DNA of 15,722 bases from CAYURR01 sp964446745. Lineage in GTDB: Bacteria; Bacillota; Clostridia; Lachnospirales; WQUN01. Every line of letters begins with the position of its first letter. Positions within the stretch are counted from its first letter, which is position 1. Below are positions 1 through 7,044 of the stretch, one piece after another. The DNA is taken from positions 1 through 15,722 of the forward strand of contig CAYURR010000061.1 of the NCBI GenBank assembly GCA_964446745.1, given 5' to 3'. Under the pieces are notes generated by a model. That model worked only from the letters and a program-made list of their open reading frames with translations. It did not search any database and was not told the DNA's origin. A program made the translations under genes and the position numbers.

Positions 1-53
1 GACATAGCCAGGTTCTGATTATATAAATGGAAATCTGCAAATATATTATTCAT
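1..53 (-). CDS. 5' end of an unidentified gene downstream of dut (partial)
   Basis: An open frame starts with ATG at 53-51 on the minus strand and stays open to the window edge. The 17 visible residues read MNNIFADFHLYNQNLAM. The start overlaps the last eight bases of dut, including its TAA stop. GGAGG at 60-64 lies six bases before the ATG, which is ideal spacing and stronger than the signal in front of dut. This is the same kind of tight overlap seen between pnp, the M16 gene and dut, so it is probably the next gene of the operon. The fragment is too short to assign a family, and I do not recognise it. Confidence 0.6.
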   Translation of the reverse strand, partial: MNNIFADFHLYNQNLAM

Positions 54-555
54 TTGAAACCTCCGGCTTTATTGCTCCCGGTTCGGTGCCATCCCGTGCT
101 CCTTGTTGCGAAACCCCCGTGTGCCCAAACCCGCTCTCCTGCCGCTCGGTCTGATCCAGTACATCCACGAGTGTAAACGTCGGATGCGCAACCGGAGCAA
201 TAACCATCTGTGCGATCCGATCCCCGCGGTTCACTATAAAATCCCGCTCCCCGAGGTTGATCAATATGACCCTGATCTCACCGCGGTAGTCCGCGTCGAC
301 CGTGCCAGGTGCGTTTACCATCGTCACGCCGTACTTGTGCGCGAGCCCGCTGCGTGGGCGTATCTGTGCCTCGTATTCAATCGGGATGCTGATGGATATA
401 CCGGTCGGGATCGTTGCGATTTTTCCCGGGGATATCAAAACAGGTTCAAAAATATTCGCATAGAGGTCCATACCCGCCGCGCCCGGTGTCATATACGCGG
501 GCAATGGCAGGTCCTGCGCATCCTCTCGCTTCATGATGTAAAAGCCGTCTGTCAT
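46..555 (-). CDS. dut: dUTP diphosphatase (dUTPase), trimeric type
   Basis: Hydrolyses dUTP to dUMP and pyrophosphate, keeping uracil out of DNA and supplying dUMP for dTMP synthesis; it acts in the cytoplasm. All five motifs of the homotrimeric family are visible: I AAGMDLYA (26-33), II RPRSGLA (66-72), III GTVDADYRGEI (84-94) with the likely catalytic Asp87 and the sugar-stacking Tyr90, IV RGDRIAQMV (110-118), and V GFGHTG (142-147) with Phe143. The protein has 169 residues, with about 22 beyond motif V, where most bacterial homologues end. The ATG at 555 overlaps the TGA of the upstream M16 gene as ATGA, so translation is probably coupled. A second in-frame ATG lies at 534, but neither start has a strong ribosome binding site. 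The overlap favours 555. Confidence 0.95.
   Translation of the reverse strand: MTDGFYIMKREDAQDLPLPAYMTPGAAGMDLYANIFEPVLISPGKIATIPTGISISIPIEYEAQIRPRSGLAHKYGVTMVNAPGTVDADYRGEIRVILINLGERDFIVNRGDRIAQMVIAPVAHPTFTLVDVLDQTERQESGFGHTGVSQQGARDGTEPGAIKPEVSNE
60..64 (-). promoter_or_regulatory. Ribosome binding site of the partial gene at 1-53
   Basis: GGAGG on the minus strand, inside the last codons of dut, six bases before the ATG at 53-51. It is the main evidence that a gene starts here. Confidence 0.6.
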
Positions 556-1835
556 ATCAAAGCGTTCCAGTTCGTGTTGCCAAGATGTCCGACCACGCAG
601 AGCGATGGTGATGATGTTTTGAAAATCCTCTCGCAGAGGCTGTAGATACCGGCCTCCGAGACCGCGTCGATCTTTTCGATTAGCTCGTCGGTTGTTAAAA
701 TGCGATCCAATAACAGCTTCGTGCGGCCTATGCTCGACATACGATTCGAGGAACTCTCGAGCCCGAGTAAATGATTACTTTTGATCTGCTCCTTAGTCTT
801 ACGCAATAGGTCGCCGCTTATCGGCTCCGAGAAGAGCTTCTCGACCTCCTCGAAGATCAAGCGCACAACCTGCTGGGCTGTCGACTGGCTGCAACCCGCG
901 TAAACAGAATACAATCCGGTGTTTGAATACGACGCATTATACGAATATATAGAATACGCGAGCCCGTTTTCCTCGCGGATGCGTTGAAAGAGCCTCGAAC
1001 TCATGCCGCCGCCAAACACCGTATTTATAACGGCCAAGTCGTACGACAGATCGGAGCCGACCGATATACCCGGAAACCCGACTACCAAATGTATCTGTTC
1101 GATATCCTTTGCCTTTGTAAATACCCCGGGAGTATAGATGCCGTCCACGCCGGCGATCCCATTCGTTTGCGCAGCATCAGTCTCCGAGCTTACCCCATAC
1201 CAATTTCCGCCGAAGTATTTCGTTATAACCTCGATCAGCTCGTCCTCGTTAAAACTGCCCGCAACGGCTATGACCGTATTGTGCGGGCTGTAGTGTCTTC
1301 GGATATAGTCGGAAAAGGTCTGATGCGTAAACGTCGAGATCGTCTCGGCTGTACCCAATACAGGGCGACCGAGTGCGGAACCACCGAATACATTGTATTG
1401 TAAAAGGTCATGCACGAGGTCCTCCGGGGTATCCTCGTACATGGCTATTTCTTCGTTTATGACACCGCGTTCCTTTACGATCTCATTATCATCGAAAATG
1501 GAGTTGAAGAACATATCGGCCAATACATCGATCGCTGTATTGAAATGTGTATCCAAAGTGCGCGTGTAATAGCAGGTATATTCCTTGGTTGTATATGCGT
1601 TGATCTGACCGCCGATCGCATCGAATTCCTCGGCGATATCACGAGCCTTTCTGTTACTTGTGCCCTTGAACATCATGTGTTCAATGAAATGTGATATCCC
1701 AGAAAGCTCCTTGCTTTCGTTGCGTGAGCCGTTCTTGACCCACACACCGAACGAGATGCTCCTGACCGACGGCATGTATTCATATACAAGCTGTAAACCG
1801 TTATCTAATTTGATCGTCTTTATTACGCCTGTCAA
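552..1835 (-). CDS. M16 family zinc peptidase, YmxG/MlpA type
   Basis: A single-unit M16 (pitrilysin/processing peptidase-like) metallopeptidase of 427 residues, the usual size for the YmxG/MlpA group found beside pnp in Firmicutes. The inverted zinc motif HFIEH is at 49-53 (His49 and His53 bind zinc, Glu52 is the base). The third ligand is probably Glu129 in NEEIAMYED, 76 residues later, the expected spacing. The C-terminal half carries the usual second M16 domain with a Gly-rich segment (FGGGMSSRLFQRIREENGLAY). There is no signal peptide, so it is probably cytoplasmic; its substrates are not known from sequence. The start is TTG, overlapping the pnp TGA as TTGA, with GGTGA six bases upstream inside pnp. 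Its stop overlaps the dut start. The context says operon with rpsO, pnp and dut. Confidence 0.92.
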   Translation of the reverse strand: MTGVIKTIKLDNGLQLVYEYMPSVRSISFGVWVKNGSRNESKELSGISHFIEHMMFKGTSNRKARDIAEEFDAIGGQINAYTTKEYTCYYTRTLDTHFNTAIDVLADMFFNSIFDDNEIVKERGVINEEIAMYEDTPEDLVHDLLQYNVFGGSALGRPVLGTAETISTFTHQTFSDYIRRHYSPHNTVIAVAGSFNEDELIEVITKYFGGNWYGVSSETDAAQTNGIAGVDGIYTPGVFTKAKDIEQIHLVVGFPGISVGSDLSYDLAVINTVFGGGMSSRLFQRIREENGLAYSIYSYNASYSNTGLYSVYAGCSQSTAQQVVRLIFEEVEKLFSEPISGDLLRKTKEQIKSNHLLGLESSSNRMSSIGRTKLLLDRILTTDELIEKIDAVSEAGIYSLCERIFKTSSPSLCVVGHLGNTNWNALI

Positions 1836-4162
1836 TTGTTGTCACCATTTCCGTTATTTTTGTCACCGTGATTACGCTCGGGGCGTTCTGAACGCTCCGG
1901 TCGATCCGAACGATCGTTGTGCCTGTTAAAGCCGCGGTCGTTTCTGTGCCCACGATCCGAACGGTCGCCGCGATCACGATTGGAACGCTCGGGGCGTGAG
2001 TGACGCTCAGGACGCTCGTCGGGCTTGTCCTCTTCGCCGGGCACCGGTGGTAATGTAGCCCTGCGCGAGAGGTTGATACGGCCTTGTTCGTCGATCTCTG
2101 TGACCTTGACCGTTACCATATCGCCAACCTTCACGACATCCTCGACCTTCGCTACGCGCTCGCGTGCAAGCTGTGAGATATGCACGAGGCCCTCGCGCTC
2201 CGGAGCGAATTCAACAAACGCGCCGAACTGCATAAGCCTTGTGACCTTACCTGTATAAACAGAACCGATCTCCGGTTCGAATACGATCGCGTTGATCATT
2301 TCTATAGCCTTGCGAACATTGTCCATGTTCTTGTCCGCGATAAAGATACGACCGTCGTCCTCGGTATCGATCTTCTCGACGCCCGATTCCTCGATGATAC
2401 GCTTGATGACCTTGCCGCGTGAGCCGATAACCTCGGCGATCTTGTCAACGTCGATCTTGATCATACCGATCTTCGGCGCGTAGTCGGAGATCTCCGTGCG
2501 TGGCTCGGCGATTGCGTCCTTCATAACACCGTTTAAGATCATGTCGCGTGCGATGTGCGTCTGCTCGATCGATTGCTTGATGATCTCGGGTGTGAGGCCG
2601 TCGATCTTTATATCCATCTGGATGGCCGTGATGCCGTCCTTGGTTCCCGCAACCTTGAAGTCCATGTCGCCAAAGAAGTCCTCGAGGCCTTGGATATCCG
2701 TCAATAATACAAAGTCATCCTCGGAATCACCTGTGACCAAACCGACGGAGATACCGGCGACCGGACGCTTGATCGGTACGCCTGCAGCCATCAAGCTCAG
2801 CGTGCTGCCGCAAACGGATGCCTGCGAGGTCGAGCCGTTCGAGCTTAAAACCTCGGACACGAGACGTATCGCGTACGGGAATTCATCCTCGGACGGGATA
2901 ACGGGCAACAGAGCACGTTCGGCGAGCGCGCCATGTCCGATCTCGCGACGGCCGGGGCCGCGTGAAGGCTTTGTTTCGCCGACAGAGAAGCTCGGGAAGT
3001 TGTAGTGGTGCATGTAACGCTTGGAATCCTCCATTACATCGAGGCCGTCCAAACGTTGTACCTCACCCATAGAGCCGAGGGTAGTAATAGTCAGAACCTG
3101 TGTCTGTCCGCGTTTAAACAGCGCGGAGCCGTGTGTGCGGGGCAAGATATCAACCTCTGCGGACAGCTGGCGTATCTCGTCGAGCTTACGACCGTCGGGG
3201 CGCTTGTGATCCCTGAGGATCATGCGGCGCACGGTTTCCTTTTCAAACTTATATATGGCATCACCCAGCAGAGCGGCGTGCTCGTCCTTGTCATCCTGAT
3301 CAAACGAGGGCAACAGTGTATCCATGACCTCATCCGTGATCGATGAAACGCGTTCGTCGCGTTCCTGCTTCATATCGGTGAACACGGCCTCTTCCATACG
3401 CGAATCCGTGATGAATTCTTTTACGCGGTTGTAGATTTCGGCCGGGATTTTATGCTCGGTATAGATGTGCTTGGGCTTACCGACCTCAGCTACGATACCG
3501 TCTATGAACTTCACGAGCTTAACGTTTTCGTCATGTGCGTACATGATCGCCTTGTACATCAGATCATCCGAGACCTCGTCGGCTCCGGCTTCGATCATCA
3601 TGACCTTGCTGCGTGTTGAGGCAACAGTCAGGGACAGCTTGCTCTTTTCACGTTGTTCGCTGGTGGGATTGATCACGAGCTGATCATCCACAAGGCCCAC
3701 GTTTACAGACGCAGTAGGTCCGTTGAACGGTATATCCGAGATGCTCACGGCGATCGAGGCACCGAGCATTGCTGCTACCTCGGGAGAGCAATCTTGATCA
3801 ACCGACATAACCGTAGCTACGACGCTCACATCGTTTCTGTAGTCCTTCGGGAACAGCGGCCTGAGTGGTCTGTCGATGAGCCTAGAGGTCAGTATCGCAC
3901 GCTCCGTGGGCTTGCCCTCGCGCTTTATAAAGCCGCCCGGGATCTTGCCGACGGAGTAGAGGCGTTCCTCGTAGTCTATCGATAGCGGGAAGAAGTCGAT
4001 GCCTGCGCGCGGCTTTTCGGAAGCCGTCGCGGTAACCAACACGACCGTATCCCCATAGGACACCAATGCGGCGCCACTGGCCAATTCGGCCACTCTGCCG
4101 ATGGTTATCGACAGAGGGCGCCCGGCTAAATCAGTTGTATATGTCTTTTGCATATTTTCCAT
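1832..4162 (-). CDS. pnp: Polyribonucleotide nucleotidyltransferase (PNPase)
   Basis: Phosphorolytic 3'-5' exoribonuclease acting in RNA decay; at high nucleoside diphosphate it can also add tails. It has 776 residues in the canonical order: first RNase PH domain near the N terminus (GFIKREGKPTERAIL), an all-helical linker, a second catalytic RNase PH domain with GDMDFKVAGT and MDIK metal-binding segments, a KH domain (IGSRGKVIKRIIEESG) and an S1 domain (VYTGKVTRLMQFGAFVEF to INLSRR). After S1 comes an unusual tail of about 75 residues made almost only of Arg, Asp, Glu, Pro, Asn, Gly, Ser and His. The ATG at 4162 has AAAGG five bases upstream; a second in-frame ATG is at 4153. It lies 22 bases after rpsO with no hairpin between, the classic rpsO-pnp arrangement. 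Confidence 0.97.
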   Translation of the reverse strand: MENMQKTYTTDLAGRPLSITIGRVAELASGAALVSYGDTVVLVTATASEKPRAGIDFFPLSIDYEERLYSVGKIPGGFIKREGKPTERAILTSRLIDRPLRPLFPKDYRNDVSVVATVMSVDQDCSPEVAAMLGASIAVSISDIPFNGPTASVNVGLVDDQLVINPTSEQREKSKLSLTVASTRSKVMMIEAGADEVSDDLMYKAIMYAHDENVKLVKFIDGIVAEVGKPKHIYTEHKIPAEIYNRVKEFITDSRMEEAVFTDMKQERDERVSSITDEVMDTLLPSFDQDDKDEHAALLGDAIYKFEKETVRRMILRDHKRPDGRKLDEIRQLSAEVDILPRTHGSALFKRGQTQVLTITTLGSMGEVQRLDGLDVMEDSKRYMHHYNFPSFSVGETKPSRGPGRREIGHGALAERALLPVIPSEDEFPYAIRLVSEVLSSNGSTSQASVCGSTLSLMAAGVPIKRPVAGISVGLVTGDSEDDFVLLTDIQGLEDFFGDMDFKVAGTKDGITAIQMDIKIDGLTPEIIKQSIEQTHIARDMILNGVMKDAIAEPRTEISDYAPKIGMIKIDVDKIAEVIGSRGKVIKRIIEESGVEKIDTEDDGRIFIADKNMDNVRKAIEMINAIVFEPEIGSVYTGKVTRLMQFGAFVEFAPEREGLVHISQLARERVAKVEDVVKVGDMVTVKVTEIDEQGRINLSRRATLPPVPGEEDKPDERPERHSRPERSNRDRGDRSDRGHRNDRGFNRHNDRSDRPERSERPERNHGDKNNGNGDNN

Positions 4163-4184
4163 TTCTACCTTTGCTTTCTACTCA

Positions 4185-4442
4185 TTACTTTCTGAGGCCC
4201 AGTTCATGGATGAGTTCACGGTATTTAACGATATCCTTCTGGCGGATGTAATTTAAAAGACCTTTTCTCTGACCTACCATCTTCAACAGGCCGCGTCTTG
4301 AGTGGAAATCCTTTTTATGCATACGCAGATGATCGGTGAGGTGGTTGATGCGCTGTGTGAGTAATGCAACCTGTACCTCGGGCGACCCCGTGTCTGTCTC
4401 TGTTCTGCCATACTTGGTGATGATTTCTTGCTTGTTCAACAT
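4185..4442 (-). CDS. rpsO: 30S ribosomal protein S15
   Basis: Primary 16S rRNA-binding protein of the small-subunit platform. The sequence is a full S15: MLNKQEIITKYG at the N terminus, then TGSPEVQVALLTQRI, NHLTDHLRMHKKDFHSRRG, LLKMVGQRKGLLNYI and a C-terminal ELGLRK. From the ATG at 4442 it has 85 residues, close to the family norm of 88-89. The frame is open to an ATG at 4457, which would add MEDFD. However, GGAGG at 4451-4455 sits eight bases before the ATG at 4442, matches S15 homology and would lie within the longer version, so I use 4442. A strong promoter lies about 90 bases upstream and pnp follows after 22 bases. Confidence 0.96.
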   Translation of the reverse strand: MLNKQEIITKYGRTETDTGSPEVQVALLTQRINHLTDHLRMHKKDFHSRRGLLKMVGQRKGLLNYIRQKDIVKYRELIHELGLRK

Positions 4443-4450
4443 GTCAAAAT

Positions 4451-4455
4451 CCTCC
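4451..4455 (-). promoter_or_regulatory. Ribosome binding site of rpsO
   Basis: GGAGG on the minus strand, eight bases before the ATG at 4442-4440. It decides the rpsO start against the in-frame ATG at 4457. Confidence 0.85.
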
Positions 4456-4467
4456 ATAAAATTTTTT

Positions 4468-4521
4468 TACCCCTATGCCGAGTGAGGGTATATGGGATGT
4501 TCCCCTGTACCCAGCGCAGGG
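4468..4521 (-). promoter_or_regulatory. Structured 5' leader of rpsO, possible S15 autoregulatory element
   Basis: The leader between the promoter and the rpsO start holds several short complementary blocks. CCCTG (4517-4521) can pair with CAGGG (4503-4507). GGGTA (4508-4512) and a second GGGTA (4468-4472) can each pair with the same TACCC (4486-4490), so the two pairings exclude each other. The second GGGTA lies 12 bases before the ribosome binding site. S15 represses its own translation through leader structures in several bacteria, with different structures in different groups. That this one does so is inference. Confidence 0.4.
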
Positions 4522-4533
4522 CGTACGATGTGC

Positions 4534-4562
4534 ATTGTATCACCTTGGAATAAATCTGTAAA
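4534..4562 (-). promoter_or_regulatory. Sigma-A-type promoter of the rpsO-pnp-M16-dut operon
   Basis: On the minus strand TTTACA (4562-4557) is followed by a 17-base spacer and TACAAT (4539-4534). A TG one base before the -10 box gives it an extended -10 form. The likely transcription start is near 4527, leaving a leader of about 85 bases. The promoter begins 17 bases after the stop of the upstream amidohydrolase gene, so rpsO can be transcribed separately from ymfF-ymfH-lgt. Confidence 0.8.
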
Positions 4563-4578
4563 CAGTTCATATATCCGT

Positions 4579-6153
4579 TTATGTGGGTTTTAGTATTACC
4601 TTTCCCGCTGTATACGGTTTGTATGTCCCGTCCTCGATAACGTGTACGCCGTTTATAAACACATGCTTAATCCCTTGCGGAGTAAAATCGGGACGCTTCG
4701 GATCGACCGCGATGTTATTTAGATCCAGCACGTTAATGTCTGCTAGATATCCCTTTTTAATATATCCACGTTTTGAGATACCGAAACGCTCGGCGGCCAA
4801 ACCGGTCATCTTACGTATGATCGACTCGATCGGGATGCCGTGGTCTATGGCCCGTCTCAGGAAATATGGAAAGGCCTGATAGGCATTGCCGTTTTGATAA
4901 CCCTCTTCGACCCAAGCGTCCGTCATAAACAGGCTTAGGTCGTCGCGCATCAGCTTCAATATTATTTCCTCGCTGTAGCAACAGTTCAAGTAGATGCGGC
5001 CCTGCGCATCCGAGAGCTCCACGAGCTTCATATACATCTGAAAATCCGTACGACCCTCGTCACGCGCGCATTCGGATATTGTTCTGCCCTCGTAATATCT
5101 ATGCAAAGGCGAAATGTATGCGATGATCAAATCGGAGTATTCGAGACCGATAAACTTCTTTAGGATGTTGTTATTGATACCCTGAATGAATAAATTGTGC
5201 GGTTTTTTTCGCTCGGCATTAGACATAGCAATAAACCGAGCAGACATCGGTATCGTGATGACCGATGAACCGTATGTAAATGCAAACATGTCATATGCGA
5301 TATCATGGCCACGAGCGTTCAATTCATGAAAGCGAGCGAGCATCGTATCACAGCAAGACCATGTGTTCTTTCCTGTAAAGATTAGATGACTGTACTGGAC
5401 GCGTACGCCGGTCTTGTCCATGATATCGGCTATTTCGTCGAGGGCGAGTTCTATATGCGGCTTTGAAAGCAGCGGATAACCCATTGCAAACCTCGAACAG
5501 GCCCTCGCATGGATGCTGAGTATGCCGTTATGCCGGGCTATCTCTCTTGCGTATGCATACAGCTCGTCCTTTTGGGCAAATATGCCGGGCTCGAACATGA
5601 GCCCGATGGAACCGCCGAACGCGCCGTTTTCCATAGCATCCGCGAGCAGCTTGCATTGTATGGCGATCTGATCGGGCGTGAAGTGGAGCGGCTCAAAGCC
5701 GACGATACTTGAACGGGTGGTGCTGTGGCCGACCAAGGGGACAAAGTTCAGATACAGTCTATCCTTGGCGAGCTCTACAAATCGTTCAAAGCCTGTCGGG
5801 TTGGACGCGTAGAACAGTTTGCCGCCGGCCTTGCTCTTGTATGGCGACAGATCATCCACGCCATATGCCGAAAAGCCGCAGTTGCCGACGACCTGAGTTG
5901 TAATCCCCTGTTTGACAAACGGAGTAAAATAGCGTTCGGCATTTGGGTAGTCATATAAAAAATCATTGTGATTGTGTACGTCTATAAAACCCGGCATGAT
6001 CGTGAGCCCTGTACAGTCTATAACCTTATCGGCTACAGTGTCCGGAAAAAGCCCGATATCTACTATCCTATCGCCATTCAGCAGTATGTCTAATTTATAA
6101 GCCTTGCTGCCGCTGCCGTCTATGATACTGCCGTTTCTGAACAACACAGTCAT
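4579..6153 (-). CDS. N-acyl-D-amino-acid deacylase (D-aminoacylase)-like amidohydrolase
   Basis: Metal-dependent amidohydrolase of the D-aminoacylase group, whose members remove acyl groups from N-acyl-D-amino acids. The protein has 524 residues and no signal peptide, so it is cytoplasmic. Likely metal and catalytic positions: His60 and His62 (GFIDVHNHND), Cys92 (VVGNCGFS, a hallmark of this group), His215 (SIHARA), His256 (QYSHLIF) and Asp412 (MTDAW). The usual HMRNE-like segment reads HARAC here, and the usual GSDG reads MTDA, so the substrate may differ. The segment GAFGGSIGLMFEPG (177-190) is typical. The ATG at 6153 is the first possible start after an in-frame TAG, the lgt stop. The nearest good AAGGAGG lies 20 bases upstream, which is too far for normal use, so translation is probably coupled to lgt. 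Confidence 0.85.
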   Translation of the reverse strand: MTVLFRNGSIIDGSGSKAYKLDILLNGDRIVDIGLFPDTVADKVIDCTGLTIMPGFIDVHNHNDFLYDYPNAERYFTPFVKQGITTQVVGNCGFSAYGVDDLSPYKSKAGGKLFYASNPTGFERFVELAKDRLYLNFVPLVGHSTTRSSIVGFEPLHFTPDQIAIQCKLLADAMENGAFGGSIGLMFEPGIFAQKDELYAYAREIARHNGILSIHARACSRFAMGYPLLSKPHIELALDEIADIMDKTGVRVQYSHLIFTGKNTWSCCDTMLARFHELNARGHDIAYDMFAFTYGSSVITIPMSARFIAMSNAERKKPHNLFIQGINNNILKKFIGLEYSDLIIAYISPLHRYYEGRTISECARDEGRTDFQMYMKLVELSDAQGRIYLNCCYSEEIILKLMRDDLSLFMTDAWVEEGYQNGNAYQAFPYFLRRAIDHGIPIESIIRKMTGLAAERFGISKRGYIKKGYLADINVLDLNNIAVDPKRPDFTPQGIKHVFINGVHVIEDGTYKPYTAGKVILKPT

Positions 6154-6165
6154 CGTATGGATAGC

Positions 6166-7029
6166 CTATTCAGCCTCCTTGGGATTTCTCCTGAGCAAAA
6201 AGAATGCAATCAATCCTCCGACTACCGATATGATCGCAAGGATCTGAGCAACGGCAATGTTCGTGCCCCAGATATATAACCTGTCTGTGCGTATACCCTC
6301 GATAAAGAATCTTGCAAAACCATATCCAGCGAAATACAGCAGCGACACCTCACCGTGTCGCTTTTTTTTGCGCTGCCATAAGAACAGGAAGAAGAACAAC
6401 AGCAGGTTCCAAGCGGACTCGTATAAAAAGGTCGGGTGCACCTGTATGTAGCTCGCGCCGTTGACATTTACGATATGCTCGGCGACGGACGCAGGTATAT
6501 CGTAGACCTGATCCGCGAGGTAACGCATAGCAAAAAGATTGTCGGTGTAGAAGCCAAATACCTCGCGGTTAAAGAAATTGCCCCATCGGCCCAGCGCTTG
6601 GCCGAGTATTAATGAGGGGACCAAGGTATCGGTCATCTGTAAGAAGCTGAGCTTTTTTTTGCGTGTGTACAAGAATGCAGCGATAAAGCCGCCAATCACG
6701 ACACCGTAGATGGACAGACCGCCCTCACGGAAATTGAGGATCGAGAGCAGATCGTTCTTGTAATTGTCCCAGCGGAAGACAACATAAAACAGACGGGACA
6801 CGATGATCGCTAGGATCAGAACATAGAACAGCATATCCATGTAATCCTCGGGGTTCTGGCCTGTGCGCTTGGCTTCTCTTATGCCCAACGTCATACCGAT
6901 AATGACACCTAATACGATAAAAACTCCATAAAAATACACGGGTACCCCGAAAACAGTGAAGGCAACCCGTGATATATGCGCTATTTCTATTCCCAGATGC
7001 GGGAATACGACCTCAGGCGCATTTTGCAT
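6166..7029 (-). CDS. lgt: Prolipoprotein diacylglyceryl transferase
   Basis: Transfers diacylglycerol from phosphatidylglycerol to the lipobox cysteine of prolipoproteins, the first step of lipoprotein maturation in the membrane. The 287-residue protein is strongly hydrophobic with about seven membrane segments. It contains the Lgt signature GRWGNFFNREVFG (147-159), with the essential Arg at 148, the upstream REGGLSIYG loop (101-109), and HPTFLYES before the later membrane segments. Tyr108 sits where the E. coli enzyme has its important His103, as I recall is common in Firmicutes. The ATG at 7029 has AGAGG eight bases upstream and follows ymfH by 15 bases. The gene ends in TAG only 12 bases before the amidohydrolase start, in the same frame. 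Confidence 0.96.
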   Translation of the reverse strand: MQNAPEVVFPHLGIEIAHISRVAFTVFGVPVYFYGVFIVLGVIIGMTLGIREAKRTGQNPEDYMDMLFYVLILAIIVSRLFYVVFRWDNYKNDLLSILNFREGGLSIYGVVIGGFIAAFLYTRKKKLSFLQMTDTLVPSLILGQALGRWGNFFNREVFGFYTDNLFAMRYLADQVYDIPASVAEHIVNVNGASYIQVHPTFLYESAWNLLLFFFLFLWQRKKKRHGEVSLLYFAGYGFARFFIEGIRTDRLYIWGTNIAVAQILAIISVVGGLIAFFLLRRNPKEAE

Positions 7030-7044
7030 TTTATCATCCTCTTT

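Noticed and set aside
103..645. A 180-residue plus-strand open frame across dut
   Set aside because: It lies opposite the conserved dUTPase motifs and has no recognisable family or good ribosome binding site; it is an antisense shadow.
4461..4490. TACCC/GGGTA hairpin before rpsO as an intrinsic terminator
   Set aside because: The stem is short and is followed by A residues before only four T, and the rpsO promoter lies directly upstream; a regulatory leader role is more likely.
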